From positions 1,110,001-1,174,000 of the forward strand of contig NZ_CP118611.1 in assembly GCF_028993555.1 (NCBI RefSeq): a stretch of DNA of 64,000 bases. Reading direction: 5' to 3'. Positions within the stretch are counted from its first letter, which is position 1; each line of letters opens with the position of its first letter. Of the stretch, positions 44,297-53,912 are shown in pieces. The DNA comes from Ensifer adhaerens. GTDB lineage: Bacteria > Pseudomonadota > Alphaproteobacteria > Rhizobiales > Rhizobiaceae. The translations under genes were made by a program, and so were the position numbers. Under the pieces are notes generated by a model, which had not been told where the DNA came from, searched no databases, and saw nothing but the letters and a program-made list of their open reading frames with translations.

Positions 44297-44691
44297 CTTG
44301 ATAGTGACACGCCTAAACAGAGTCAAGCTGGCGATCGGCGAATATTTCCGCCTGTGCATATTCGTGTTGAACGCGCTGCAGGCTTGGACCGTGTGATTGA
44401 AAAGCGAGGTCGCCGGCGCGTAGACAGGCAAGGGGGTTCCAGCTTCGGAAGCCACAAGCGTCGCGACGAGCTGGCACCCTCCGGGACGTACCCGCACGAA
44501 GGCTGCGGCGGACGACGGTATATCGGATCGTCTCTTGAGCAGAAAATGCGTAAGGGTGCAGCGCCCTTTAGGTGTTGCCGGTGTTTGCCCACGAGCCGGA
44601 CCGCTTCAGCGAGCAAAGCCTCGCTATTCGGCAGATGCTGCGCTTGCGCTGGGCCATCCAGCGTTCAAGCCGAATGGCCCAAGGGCACGAC
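44297..44691. other. Intergenic region, no gene recognised
   Basis: About 395 bases between the ABC permease operon promoter and the 3' end of the amino-acid oxidase gene. Apart from the operator just outside it, only noise-like short frames were seen. Confidence 0.4.
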
Positions 44692-45930
44692 CTACGCCCA
44701 GCCTCGAGCGGATGGCGTCAGGGACAGGGCGAGCGGATTGCCATGTCTCCCCTCGATCTGTTCCGCCAGGAGGAACGCGGTCGTCGGACCCAATGTGAAG
44801 CCCTGGTGGCCGTGGCCAAAATGGAACCACAGGCCCTTATGACGCGTCGGACCGACGACAGGCAGCATGTCAGGCATGCAAGGGCGGGTGCCCGACCACG
44901 GCGCGGTTTCGACAGGCTCGCGCAGGCCAAAAAGTTCGCGCGCGGCATTGGCGGCGTGCCGTATCTGTCGCGATGCAGGCGCAGTGCCCGGCGGTGCCAT
45001 ATGCGCACCGGTCAATACCCGCCATCCCGCGTTCATCGGTGCAACCAGCGTGGCATTGTCGACATCCAACATCGGCACGCGCGGCCCGTCATGGCCTGCA
45101 AAATGCCTGTGGTAGCCGCGCTTGAACACCATGGGTATGCGATAACCGAAGGTCTTCGCGAGCGTCGGCGACCATGGCCCCAAGGCAACGACCGCGTTTT
45201 CGGCGCACACCACACCATCCTCGGACGATACGCGCCAGGCGGCGCCATCTTGCCGCAAGGTCATGGCGTCACCGCGGACCAACGTACCGCCGCGCGCGAC
45301 GAAGAGTGCGGCGTAGCGCGCAACCAACTCTCCCGGATCACGGCAGGTCCAGGGTGAGGTCCAATGGACGGCACCGGCGAGCCGGCGCTGTAGCGCGGGC
45401 TCGCTTGCTGCGAGCTCGTCTGTCCCAAGCACGTCTGACGGCACACCGTAGACAGTCTTCAGCCGGTCCGCGGCGATGGCTGCCGCATCGAATGTCACGG
45501 GCGAACGATAGACCGCGCGCCAGCCCTGGCGGGCAATCAGGTCGCCAGCCCCGGCGGGTTCGATGAAGCGCGCGTGATCGTCGCTCGCACGCAACGCCAA
45601 CTGCGAATAGGCGGCGATGGTTCTCGCGTAGGGCGCAGGCGCAGACTGAGCGAAATAGCGCCAGAGTGGCTCCGCCAGCCGCGGCATATCACGCAGCCTC
45701 CAGTCGACGTCGTTGCCGCGCTTCAGCGCAACCCTCGCGATGTCGATCACAGAGCGAGGGAAGGCGTAGGGTTCGACGGCTTCGGTCTGGATGATGCCGG
45801 CATTGCCGAAGCTGGTTTCCCGCCCCGGCGCCTTGCGATCCAAGAGCACTACATGGTGCCCGTTTTCCTGCAATGCGAGCGCGGTCGAGACGCCGACCAT
45901 GCCGGCGCCGAGGACGATAGAGATAGTCAT
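44692..45930 (-). CDS. FAD-dependent D-amino-acid dehydrogenase/oxidase-like protein
   Basis: A 412-residue DAO-family flavoprotein. It opens with the FAD-binding dinucleotide fold MTISIVLGAGMVGVSTALAL, then HHVVLLDRKAPGRETSFGNA, and ends with the family-typical GLWFHFGHGHQGFTLGPTTA. Such enzymes oxidise D-amino acids (DadA type), glycine or sarcosine. It is 24 bases downstream of the M55 peptidase on the same strand. A D-aminopeptidase followed by a D-amino-acid dehydrogenase would form a simple pathway, but this is inferred from context. Confidence 0.85.
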   Translation of the reverse strand: MTISIVLGAGMVGVSTALALQENGHHVVLLDRKAPGRETSFGNAGIIQTEAVEPYAFPRSVIDIARVALKRGNDVDWRLRDMPRLAEPLWRYFAQSAPAPYARTIAAYSQLALRASDDHARFIEPAGAGDLIARQGWRAVYRSPVTFDAAAIAADRLKTVYGVPSDVLGTDELAASEPALQRRLAGAVHWTSPWTCRDPGELVARYAALFVARGGTLVRGDAMTLRQDGAAWRVSSEDGVVCAENAVVALGPWSPTLAKTFGYRIPMVFKRGYHRHFAGHDGPRVPMLDVDNATLVAPMNAGWRVLTGAHMAPPGTAPASRQIRHAANAARELFGLREPVETAPWSGTRPCMPDMLPVVGPTRHKGLWFHFGHGHQGFTLGPTTAFLLAEQIEGRHGNPLALSLTPSARGWA

Positions 45931-45954
45931 TGTTTGATTCCGCAGAAGGGCTCG

Positions 45955-46779
45955 TCAGAAGGTGAGGCGCGAGTTGTAGCCGACCACGAACTCGATGAAA
46001 CGCGAGACGTCGACCATATCGTCGCCCTGGTAGCGGATCGTATAGCCGTCGGTGCGCTCGACGCCCTTGAGGTAGGAGAGATACTCGGCCGGCAGGCGAT
46101 TTCGGAACACGATCTCCAGGACAGGGTTTTCCAGTTTGAACGGCTTGGCCGAACCCGCCCTGGACAAAGCCTTCTTGACGCCCTCGCGGATGCGGCGATG
46201 GGCGACGGCGGGTGTCAGCGTGATCGCCGACTGCGTGCTGTAGACCTGCTTCACCGGTACCGCAACGATGTCTCCGATGACCTGGTTTATCTCCTCCAAC
46301 GCCACATTGTCGCCCGAGGCGAGCAGCACCGGCACGTCAAAATGCCCGGCGATGGCGGCGTTGATCCCGGCCTCCGGCATGACAGTGCCATTGATCCTCA
46401 CTTCGGCAAAGGCTGAGCCGCCAATCGTGTGCGACAGCACACCGCCGATATGGCTTGCGCCGGCGTGATAGCCGAGAAGCATCGCGCCGACGAAGGAGCC
46501 GAGCTCGACGCCCTGCATCATCATCAGCGGGCGCGGCCAGCTGCGAACGATCTGCACATAATCGGGCAAGCGATCGATCAGGATGCTCTCGCCATTCCCG
46601 TGGGAATCGCTGAGGATGACCTCTCCCACACCCTCCTCATGCGCAGCCTCGCAGGCGTGAACCACGGTGTCCGTCATCCAGCGCCGGGCGTTCTCATATT
46701 CGAAACCTTCTGGCATCAGCTGGTCGCGGCTTACGACCCCGACGATCCCCTCGATATCTGCGGATATGTATAGGCGCAT
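45955..46779 (-). CDS. M55 D-aminopeptidase (DppA-like)
   Basis: A 274-residue M55 zinc peptidase. The family's metal ligands of Bacillus DppA are recognisable by position: Asp8 and Glu10 in SADIEGI, His60 in SDSHGNG, His105 in GYHAGA and Glu136 in PEAGINA. DppA-type enzymes release D-Ala and Gly from D-amino-acid dipeptides. The ATG at 46779 has GGAGGCAGGA before it and is chosen over the longer frame to 46806. It is divergent from the M81 gene, with a candidate XRE site between them. Confidence 0.92.
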   Translation of the reverse strand: MRLYISADIEGIVGVVSRDQLMPEGFEYENARRWMTDTVVHACEAAHEEGVGEVILSDSHGNGESILIDRLPDYVQIVRSWPRPLMMMQGVELGSFVGAMLLGYHAGASHIGGVLSHTIGGSAFAEVRINGTVMPEAGINAAIAGHFDVPVLLASGDNVALEEINQVIGDIVAVPVKQVYSTQSAITLTPAVAHRRIREGVKKALSRAGSAKPFKLENPVLEIVFRNRLPAEYLSYLKGVERTDGYTIRYQGDDMVDVSRFIEFVVGYNSRLTF

Positions 46780-46855
46780 TCCTGCCTCCCCGGTCAGCCG
46801 CGCCATGGCGCGGATAATGCATTTGACTTTCCGACGATAAACATAGTTTTATGAT

Positions 46856-46873
46856 TAGAAAATATCTTTCTTG
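46856..46873. promoter_or_regulatory. Weak XRE-type dyad between M55 and M81 genes
   Basis: TAGAAA-ATATC-TTTCTT is an imperfect relative of the GGAAA-N4-TTTCC palindromes further right. It ends about 20 bases before the M81 start. Low certainty. Confidence 0.3.
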
Positions 46874-46891
46874 AATGGCGAGAGGCAAAAA

Positions 46892-48349
46892 ATGAAACTG
46901 TTCATCGCGGGGCTCGACACTGAGACCAATACCTTCTCGCCGATGCAAACCGGCATCGAGGCCTTCCGGGAAAATCTGATCGCCTACGGCGACGCCACCA
47001 CCAAACCGCTCAACTGCTGCTCCTCGCAGATGTTCGTCTGGCGCAGCGCTGCGGAGGCAAAGGGCTGGGACGTCGTAGAAAGCCTCTGCGCCGTGGCCGA
47101 ACCCGGCGGCAGAACCACGCGGGCGGTCTATGAAAGCTTTCGCGCCACCATCCTCGATGACCTCAGGGCGGCCATGCCGGTCGACGCCATCATGCTTGCC
47201 CTGCATGGCGCCTGCGTCGCCGATGGTTATGACGATGTCGAGGGGGATCTGCTTGAACATGTGCGTCAACTGGTAGGGCCAAATGTGCCGGTTGCCGCCG
47301 AACTCGATCTGCATTGCCATATCACCGACCGCATGCTTGCCAATGCGACCATGATCGCCACCTACAAGGAATATCCACACACGGATATCGAGGAGGTTGC
47401 CGCCCAATTGTTCCGATTGATGGAGCGAACCCTGGCTGGTGAGGTACGACCGACCATGGGCGTCCATGACTGCCGCATGATCAACACATTCCATCCGCAC
47501 CGAGCGCCCTTGCGCGATATTGTCGACCGCATGAAAGCAATGGAGGGGCAAGATGATGTACTCTCGGTCTCCTTCGGCCACGGCTTTCCCTGGGGCGACG
47601 TCGAGGATGTCGGAGCCAAGATGCTCGTCGTGACCGACAATGCCCCGGAAAGGGCTGCTCGGATCGCCCGGTCCTTCGGCCGCGAGATATTCGATGCGCG
47701 CGAAGACATGCGGGGAGACTATCTCGGAATCGATGCCGCGCTGGATCGGGCCATCGCTGCGAAGAGCGGCCCGGTCGTACTGGCCGACGTCTCCGACAAC
47801 GCGGGTGGTGGAGCGCCTGGAGACTCGACCTTCATCCTGCGCCGAATCATCGAACGCGGCATCGAGGACGTGGCCGCCTGCCTCTACTGGGACCCGATTG
47901 CGGTGCGCATGTGCCGCGAGGCGGGAGAGGGGGCCACACTGGCGCTGCGGATCGGCGGCAAAGTCGGGCCTGCTTCCGGCGATCCGCTCGATTTGACGGT
48001 GACGGTCAGGCGCGTCGCCTCTGGTATCACGCAGCGCTTCGGGCCGACCCCGCTCGGCATCGGCGATGCCGTCTGGGTCAGTGCCGGCAGCGTCGACATC
48101 GTGCTGAACACCGTGCGCACCCAAACCTTCCACCCGGAATGCATGACCGCGCTCGGCCTGGACCCGGCGAAAAAGAAGATCGTCGTGGTGAAATCCAGCA
48201 ACCACTTCCGCGCGGGGTTTGCGCCTATCGCAGGCGACATTCTCTATGTCAGTGCGCCCGGTGCCTTGCAGCCCTCATTCGCCGAACTGGCGCTCACCAA
48301 GCTGAAGCGCCCCTATTGGCCCAGGGTCGCCGACCCATTCCAGGAGTAG
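46892..48349 (+). CDS. M81-family metallopeptidase (MlrC-like)
   Basis: A 485-residue protein of the M81 family, whose founder MlrC helps degrade the linearised microcystin peptide. It begins MKLFIAGLDTETNTFSPMQT, the family opening. Candidate metal ligands are in the ELDLHCHIT (residues 138-146) and YPHTDIEE (161-168) motifs and in VLADVSDNAGGGAPGDSTFI. It has no signal peptide, so it acts in the cytoplasm, probably on imported peptides. The ATG at 46892 is preferred over the TTG at 46871. Confidence 0.9.
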   Translation: MKLFIAGLDTETNTFSPMQTGIEAFRENLIAYGDATTKPLNCCSSQMFVWRSAAEAKGWDVVESLCAVAEPGGRTTRAVYESFRATILDDLRAAMPVDAIMLALHGACVADGYDDVEGDLLEHVRQLVGPNVPVAAELDLHCHITDRMLANATMIATYKEYPHTDIEEVAAQLFRLMERTLAGEVRPTMGVHDCRMINTFHPHRAPLRDIVDRMKAMEGQDDVLSVSFGHGFPWGDVEDVGAKMLVVTDNAPERAARIARSFGREIFDAREDMRGDYLGIDAALDRAIAAKSGPVVLADVSDNAGGGAPGDSTFILRRIIERGIEDVAACLYWDPIAVRMCREAGEGATLALRIGGKVGPASGDPLDLTVTVRRVASGITQRFGPTPLGIGDAVWVSAGSVDIVLNTVRTQTFHPECMTALGLDPAKKKIVVVKSSNHFRAGFAPIAGDILYVSAPGALQPSFAELALTKLKRPYWPRVADPFQE

Positions 48350-48437
48350 GAGCGCGGTTCGATCGATGGCGGCCGCGGGCGCCGCTGCCGGGAGAACGGA
48401 TTGCCTTCGAGGCAAATATTGATTTCGGCCTCGTATT

Positions 48438-48457
48438 ATAGGAAATGGTTTTCCTAT
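48438..48457. promoter_or_regulatory. XRE-cupin candidate operator, autoregulatory
   Basis: ATAGGAAA-TGGT-TTTCCTAT, a perfect 8-bp dyad with a 4-base spacer, about 85 bases before the XRE regulator start. Same form as the site before the dipeptide importer. Confidence 0.6.
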
Positions 48458-48541
48458 CATGCCAATCGGATTCTGCCGTTTTTCGGGCGCGCGGCCTGGC
48501 AGGCAAGCCAGATGGCTGCAGGCAAATTGGAGACGCCAACG

Positions 48542-49174
48542 ATGACAGACGCGAAATCCAGCCTCGGTGATATCCTGAAGGATATTCGTAACCGCAATCG
48601 CTGGACGCTGGCAGAGGTGAGCTCCATGACCGGGCTTGCGGTGTCGACCCTCTCCAAGGTCGAGAACAATCAGATGCAGCTCACCTACGACCGGCTGATC
48701 CAGCTTGCTCAGGGACTTGAGGTCGACATCGTCGAGCTTTTCGGCACCCCCGCGGCCTCCGGCGAGACTCAGAATTTGCTGGGGCGTCGCACATACACCA
48801 GAACCGGCGATGGCCGGGCGATCATCACCCGGAACTACGACTATCTCTACCTTTGCACGGAGATTTCGAAGAAATCGATGGTTCCCATCTTCGCGGTGGT
48901 GCGCGCGCGCACGCTGGAGGAATTCGGGCCGCTTATTCGGCATCGAGGCGAGGAGTTCTTCTATGTTCTCGAAGGCGAGCTGGAACTGCACACCGAAATC
49001 TACGCACCGCTAAGGCTCAAGAAGGGCGATTCCGCCTATTTTGACGCCATGACTGGCCACGCTTACCTCAGTGTGAGCGACGAGCCAGCCCAGATCATCT
49101 GCGTTTGCTCTACCCCGGAAACAGAGCTGGTTTCCACACTTGAGAGCACGCAGACGATTAAACACAGGGATTAG
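48542..49174 (+). CDS. XRE-cupin transcriptional regulator
   Basis: A 210-residue regulator: N-terminal helix-turn-helix (ILKDIRNRNRWTLAEVSSMT, then GLAVSTLSKVENNQMQLTYD) at residues 10-66 and a C-terminal cupin from about 115 (EEFFYVLEGELELHTEIY...). This class senses small metabolites and often controls amine or amino-acid uptake and catabolism. The frame extends upstream to 48401, but it would then span the dyad at 48438; the ATG at 48542 is preferred, with GGAG upstream. It probably controls the peptide cluster. Confidence 0.93.
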   Translation: MTDAKSSLGDILKDIRNRNRWTLAEVSSMTGLAVSTLSKVENNQMQLTYDRLIQLAQGLEVDIVELFGTPAASGETQNLLGRRTYTRTGDGRAIITRNYDYLYLCTEISKKSMVPIFAVVRARTLEEFGPLIRHRGEEFFYVLEGELELHTEIYAPLRLKKGDSAYFDAMTGHAYLSVSDEPAQIICVCSTPETELVSTLESTQTIKHRD

Positions 49175-49217
49175 CTCCTGTAAAAATAGCGTACGATAGG
49201 AAAAAATCTTGCGCTTC

Positions 49218-49231
49218 GGAAACTTCTTTCC
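49218..49231. promoter_or_regulatory. XRE-cupin candidate operator before the dipeptide importer
   Basis: GGAAA-CTTC-TTTCC, the same layout (5+4+5) as the core of the site at 48438. An extra GATAGGAAA half-site lies at 49195-49203. It is about 65 bases before the binding-protein start. Confidence 0.6.
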
Positions 49232-49296
49232 TAGTCTGCTGCTGCGGTGAATGCCGGGAGGGCATCATGCGCCGCAGTTCTGGGGAGGACTACGAG

Positions 49297-50838
49297 ATGA
49301 ATGGTTCCAAGTGGAAATCGATTGGCGTTGCATTGCTTCTGGCGTCGACGCCTCTTTCCGGCGTGATGGCAGCGCAGGACGTGCTGGTGCTGGCGCGAGC
49401 GGAAGATCCGCCGACCGCAGATCCCGGCGTTGAAATCAGCAACAGCGGATACACGCTGATTTACGCTGCCTATGAGAGGCTCGTCGCCTACAAGGGCGCA
49501 TCAACGGAGGTCGGGCCAGAACTGGCCGAAAGCTGGACCGCCGACGCGGCCGGTCTCGTCTGGACCTTCAAGCTCGCCAACGGCCACAAGTTCGACGACG
49601 GCACACCGGTCGATGCCGCAGCCGTCAAATTCAGCTTTGATCGACTGATTAAGCTGAAGGCCGGACCGTCCGACGCGTTCCCGGTGCTGAAAGAGGTGGA
49701 GGTCGTCGATCCGCAGACGGTGAGGTTCCACCTGACGGCGCCATTTGCGCCCTTCATCTCCACCCTTGCCGTCTCCGGCGCGGCCATCATCAATCCCAAG
49801 GTGATGGAACACGAGAAGGACGGCGATTTGGCAAAGGCCTGGCTTGCCGAGCACTCGGCGGGCAGCGGCCCATACCGCATCACCTCCTGGGAACGAAACC
49901 AGAGCATCGTGCTCGACCGAAACGAGCACTACGCAGGCAGCCAACCGGCGCTGAAGCAGGTCGTCATTCGCATCGTCGGCGACGTGTCGGCCCGCCGCCT
50001 TCAGCTGACAAACGGCGATGCCGACATCATCGAACAGATTCCGCTCGATCAGGCCGAGGCGCTGCAAAAGGATGCCTCCGTCGTGGTCGAGAGCAACCCC
50101 AGCATGTATGTGAACTACATATACATGAACAACCGCCAGCCGCCGCTCGACGACGCCAAGGTGCGCCAGGCGATTTCCTATGCGGTCGACTATCAAGGCA
50201 TCATCGACGGCATCATGCTCGGCCAGGCCAAGCAGATGCGCGGCGCGGTGCCGAGCGGCATGTGGGGCCACGACCCGCAGGGATTCCAGTACACCTACGA
50301 CATCGAGAAGGCGAAGGCGCTGCTCGCCGAAGCAGGCAAGAGCGACATTCATCTGACCTATACCTTCTCTCAGGCCGATCCGGCCTGGGAACCGGTTGGC
50401 CTTGCGCTGCAGGCCTCGCTCGCCGAAATCGGCATCAAGCTCGATCTTCAGGCGGTAGCCGACACGACGAAACGCGAACTGGTGGCCAACGGCAAGTTTG
50501 ACATGTCGCCCGGCGCCTGGACGCCCGATTTTGCCGACCCCTACATGTTCATGAACTACTGGTTCGACGCCGAGAAAATGGGCGGTCCGGGCAACCGTTC
50601 GTTCTATCGCAACACTGAGGTGACCGCGCTCGTGAAAGAGGCGGGATCGATCGTCGACGAGGCGAAGCGCAAGGCCCTCTACGTCGAAGCGCAGAAGCTT
50701 TCGACGCAGGACGCGCCCTATCTCTACATTATGGAAAAGAACGACATCTTCGCCCGCCGCGCCGCGGTTAAGGGCTATGTCTACAACCCGATGCTGATCC
50801 AGGTCTACAACTTTGGGACGATGTCGAAGACGGAGTGA
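49297..50838 (+). CDS. Dipeptide ABC substrate-binding protein (DppA/OppA-type)
   Basis: A 513-residue family 5 binding protein. Signal peptide about residues 1-26 (KSIGVALLLASTPLSGVMAA), then the family opening LVLARAEDPPTADPG, SYTLIYAAYERLV-like motif and a middle section LAESWTADAAGLVWTFKLAN. GGAGG lies before the ATG at 49297; the open frame begins earlier at 49267. It is the first gene of the importer. Confidence 0.94.
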   Translation: MNGSKWKSIGVALLLASTPLSGVMAAQDVLVLARAEDPPTADPGVEISNSGYTLIYAAYERLVAYKGASTEVGPELAESWTADAAGLVWTFKLANGHKFDDGTPVDAAAVKFSFDRLIKLKAGPSDAFPVLKEVEVVDPQTVRFHLTAPFAPFISTLAVSGAAIINPKVMEHEKDGDLAKAWLAEHSAGSGPYRITSWERNQSIVLDRNEHYAGSQPALKQVVIRIVGDVSARRLQLTNGDADIIEQIPLDQAEALQKDASVVVESNPSMYVNYIYMNNRQPPLDDAKVRQAISYAVDYQGIIDGIMLGQAKQMRGAVPSGMWGHDPQGFQYTYDIEKAKALLAEAGKSDIHLTYTFSQADPAWEPVGLALQASLAEIGIKLDLQAVADTTKRELVANGKFDMSPGAWTPDFADPYMFMNYWFDAEKMGGPGNRSFYRNTEVTALVKEAGSIVDEAKRKALYVEAQKLSTQDAPYLYIMEKNDIFARRAAVKGYVYNPMLIQVYNFGTMSKTE

Positions 50839-50882
50839 ACTGCGCGGGTCGAACCGATCCTTGCAGCTCCCATCGACGAAAC

Positions 50883-50917
50883 GCCTGCCGCGAGCCACAA
50901 CGGCTTTGGCGGCAGGC
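50883..50917 (+). terminator. Attenuator hairpin between binding protein and permease
   Basis: GCCTGCCGC / GCGGCAGGC, a perfect 9-bp stem enclosing a smaller AGCC-ACAAC-GGCT stem, followed by TTTCCTCATT. Such hairpins after a binding-protein gene keep it expressed more than its permeases. Confidence 0.65.
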
Positions 50918-50971
50918 TTTCCTCATTCCCAAAGCTAGGTCAGGGTTTCCCTGCCGAAAGGGCTGGCGTCC

Positions 50972-51985
50972 ATGGCAATCACCCGCATCATTCTTCCTCG
51001 TCTGATCCTTCTGCTTTTCGTGGTGCTGGGGGTCGCCGTCATCACCTTCACGATCTCTCACCTCATCCCCGGCGATCCCGCGCGCATGATTGCGGGCGAC
51101 CGGGCAAGCGCCGAAACGCTTGAGAACGTCAGGCGCAACCTGGGTCTGGATCGCCCGGTCGTCGAACAGTTCACCATCTATATCGGTAATCTCTTGCAGG
51201 GTGACCTGGGAACGTCCTTGCGGACCAACCGCCCGGTTGCAGCCGATATCCGCACCTTCCTGCCGGCGACACTGGAGCTCGGAACGGTCGCGCTGTTCAT
51301 CGCGATCTGTGTTGGCGTGCCGCTTGGCGTGCTGTCGGCTGTCTACAAGGACGGTCCGATCGACCAGATCGCACGGACGGTTTCCGTCTGCGGGATATCG
51401 ATGCCGGTGTTCTGGTTCGGCCTTATCCTGATCTACCTCTTCTACGCCAAGTTCCAGATCTTGCCCGGCAGCGGACGCCTGGCCATGGGCATCGTCGCAC
51501 CCGAACGCATCACAGGGTTCCTGCTGATCGACTCGCTGCTGCAAGGTCGCTTCGATGCCTTTCGCAGCGCCGTCTACCACATCATCCTGCCGGGCTTCGT
51601 GCTGGCCTTCGCCAATATGGGTGTGATCACACGCCAGATCCGCGCCTCGATGCTGGATGTGTTGCAGGAGGACTATATCCGCACCGCGCGCGCCAGCGGC
51701 CTGCGTAAGGGCATGTTCATCTTCAACTATGCGCTCAGAAATGCACTGATCCCATCGATCACCCTGTTGGGACTGGCGCTCGGCGATCTTCTCTATGGCG
51801 CAGTGCTGACCGAGACGATCTTCGCCTGGCCAGGCATGGGCACCTACGTCGTAACCTCGATCCAGACGCTCGATTTTCCCGCCATCATGGGGTTCACGAT
51901 CGTCGCATCCGTCGGCTATGTGCTGATCAACCTCCTGGTCGATCTCGCCTACATGCTCGCCGACCCGCAAATCAGGGAGGTCTGA
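50972..51985 (+). CDS. Dipeptide ABC permease (DppB-type)
   Basis: A 337-residue permease with six or so membrane helices. The N-terminal helix is RLILLLFVVLGVAVITFTIS, and the family's SHLIPGDPARMIAGDRAS follows. The EAA loop lies in ARASGLRKGMFIFNYALRNA. It starts 133 bases after the binding protein and ends 2 bases before the next permease. Confidence 0.95.
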   Translation: MAITRIILPRLILLLFVVLGVAVITFTISHLIPGDPARMIAGDRASAETLENVRRNLGLDRPVVEQFTIYIGNLLQGDLGTSLRTNRPVAADIRTFLPATLELGTVALFIAICVGVPLGVLSAVYKDGPIDQIARTVSVCGISMPVFWFGLILIYLFYAKFQILPGSGRLAMGIVAPERITGFLLIDSLLQGRFDAFRSAVYHIILPGFVLAFANMGVITRQIRASMLDVLQEDYIRTARASGLRKGMFIFNYALRNALIPSITLLGLALGDLLYGAVLTETIFAWPGMGTYVVTSIQTLDFPAIMGFTIVASVGYVLINLLVDLAYMLADPQIREV

Positions 51986-51987
51986 TC

Positions 51988-52893
51988 ATGTCAGCCGTCA
52001 TGCCGACAGAACCTGCTGCACGTGCAGCGATGCGCAGGACCAAGCCGATCTCCGAGCGGCTGCGCTATCTTTGGTACCTGAGCCGCCGCAGCCCACTGAC
52101 CCTGGTTGGCGCTGCCATCATCCTGCTCGTTCTCATCATGATCATCGCCGCGCCGGTGATCGCACCGTACAATCCGGACAAGGTCTCGCTGACAGCACGC
52201 CTGTTACCGCCGAGCGCTGCGCATTGGTTTGGCACGGACGAGGTTGGCCGTGACCTGTTCTCCCGCGTGATCTTTGGAGCGAGGGCGTCCTGTGGTGCCG
52301 CTTTCATGATCGTCCTGATTTCAACGGCAGTCGGCGTGTTGATCGGGTGTTTTTCCGGCGTGGTTGGCGGGCGGGTCGACACCGCCATCATGCGGCTCAT
52401 GGATGTCGTTCTCGCTCTGCCGGCACTGGTGCTGGCCATGGCGCTGGCCGCAGCACTTGGTCCGAGCCTCTTCAACTCCATGCTGGCCGTGGCGATCGTT
52501 CGTATTCCCGCCTATGTGCGCCTGGCTCGCGGTCAAACGCTTTCCTTGCGCGAGCAGGTCTTCGTGAAGGCGGCGCGCACCTTCGGCGCTTCGCCGATTT
52601 ACATTCTCCGCTGGCATATCCTGCCGAACGCGATGTCGCCCATCATCGTACAGGCGACGCTCGATCTTGGCGGCGTCGTGCTGATCGCAGCCGCCCTCAG
52701 CTTCATTGGCCTCGGCGCCCAGCCGCCGACGTCCGAATGGGGCGCGCTGGTCAGCAGTGGCCGCAGCTACATGCTCGATCAGTGGTGGTACGCGACCTTC
52801 CCGGGGCTCGCCATTCTGATCACGGCGATGGGATGCAATCTCGTTGGTGACGGCATCCGCGACATGCTCGATCCGCGCTTGAGGGGCAGATGA
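51988..52893 (+). CDS. Dipeptide ABC permease (DppC-type)
   Basis: A 301-residue permease with about six helices, DppC style: FGTDEVGRDLFSRVIFGARA and the EAA loop VKAARTFGASPIYILRWHIL. Its TGA overlaps the next ATG as ATGA, indicating translational coupling with the first ATPase. Confidence 0.95.
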   Translation: MSAVMPTEPAARAAMRRTKPISERLRYLWYLSRRSPLTLVGAAIILLVLIMIIAAPVIAPYNPDKVSLTARLLPPSAAHWFGTDEVGRDLFSRVIFGARASCGAAFMIVLISTAVGVLIGCFSGVVGGRVDTAIMRLMDVVLALPALVLAMALAAALGPSLFNSMLAVAIVRIPAYVRLARGQTLSLREQVFVKAARTFGASPIYILRWHILPNAMSPIIVQATLDLGGVVLIAAALSFIGLGAQPPTSEWGALVSSGRSYMLDQWWYATFPGLAILITAMGCNLVGDGIRDMLDPRLRGR

Positions 52894-53912
52894 TGACTGG
52901 AACGGCAGAATTACGCGGCCAGGCGCTGGCCATCCAGAACCTGTCACTGGAGTTTCCAACCTTCAGCGGCGCGATCAAGGCACTCGACGATGTGTCGATC
53001 AGTGTCGGCAAGGCCGAGATCGTCGGGATTGTCGGCGAGTCCGGCTGCGGCAAGTCGGTGACGACCATGGCCGCGACCGGGCTGCTGCCCAGGGGACGCT
53101 ACCGGATCACCGGCGGCTCGGTCAGGCTCTTTGGCCATAGCACCCTCGCCATGGATGACAGCCAACTGCAGGATGTGCGCGGCAAGGTGGTCTCGACCAT
53201 CTTTCAAGAGCCGATGAACGCGCTGAACCCCACGATCCGTATCGGCAAGCAACTGACTGACGTCATCATGCGTCACGAGGAGACGAGCTTGGCGGATGCC
53301 AAGCGCATTGCGCGCGATATTCTCGCCGACATGCTCATCGGCGAGCCCGAGCGGGTCATGAAGCTCTACCCGTTCGAGCTTTCCGGCGGCATGCGGCAAC
53401 GAGTGCTGATCGCCATGGCGTTCTCCTGCAATCCCGGCCTCATAATCGCCGACGAGCCGACGACGGCGCTCGATGTCACCGTGCAGGCTGTGATCCTGCG
53501 GCTGATCCAGAACCGCGCCCGCCGCACCGGGACGTCGGTCATCTTCATCTCGCACAATGTTGCCGTCGTATCGCAGCTCTGCGACCGGCTCTACGTGATG
53601 TATGCCGGACGGATCGTTGAGCATGGTGCGACCCGCACCGTCCTCGAGACGCCGCAGCACCCCTATACCCAGGCTCTGCTGCGCTGCCTGCCGGAGCGGG
53701 TAGCGCCAAAACAGGAGCTGGAAGCAATCCCGGGCGCGGTGCCGAATCTTCTGCACCCACCGGCGGGTTGCTACTTCCAGCCGCGATGCAAGGAATCGGT
53801 TGATCTCTGTCGATCCCAGTCTCCGCAATTGGCGGGGGCTGACAGCCAACAGGTGGCATGCTGGCGACGCGGTGTCGCGCCAGAAAAATCAGAGCAGGGG
53901 GGTCGGCAATGA
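52890..53912 (+). CDS. Dipeptide ABC ATPase (DppD-type)
   Basis: A 340-residue ATPase with Walker [14 protein letters not shown], signature [15 protein letters not shown] and Walker [17 protein letters not shown]. The C-terminal oligopeptide-permease domain has cysteines ([15 protein letters not shown]). It overlaps DppF by 4 bases (ATGA). Confidence 0.95.
   Translation: MMTGTAELRGQALAIQNLSLEFPTFSGAIKALDDVSISVGKAEIVGIVGESGCGKSVTTMAATGLLPRGRYRITGGSVRLFGHSTLAMDDSQLQDVRGKVVSTIFQEPMNALNPTIRIGKQLTDVIMRHEETSLADAKRIARDILADMLIGEPERVMKLYPFELSGGMRQRVLIAMAFSCNPGLIIADEPTTALDVTVQAVILRLIQNRARRTGTSVIFISHNVAVVSQLCDRLYVMYAGRIVEHGATRTVLETPQHPYTQALLRCLPERVAPKQELEAIPGAVPNLLHPPAGCYFQPRCKESVDLCRSQSPQLAGADSQQVACWRRGVAPEKSEQGGRQ

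Noticed and set aside
46694-48205. A 503-codon minus-strand frame opposite the M81 gene
   Set aside because: Low-complexity His/Gly-rich translation; the plus strand matches M81 peptidase motifs.
49501-50898. A 465-codon minus-strand frame opposite the dipeptide-binding gene
   Set aside because: No known motif; the plus strand has signal peptide and family 5 binding-protein features.
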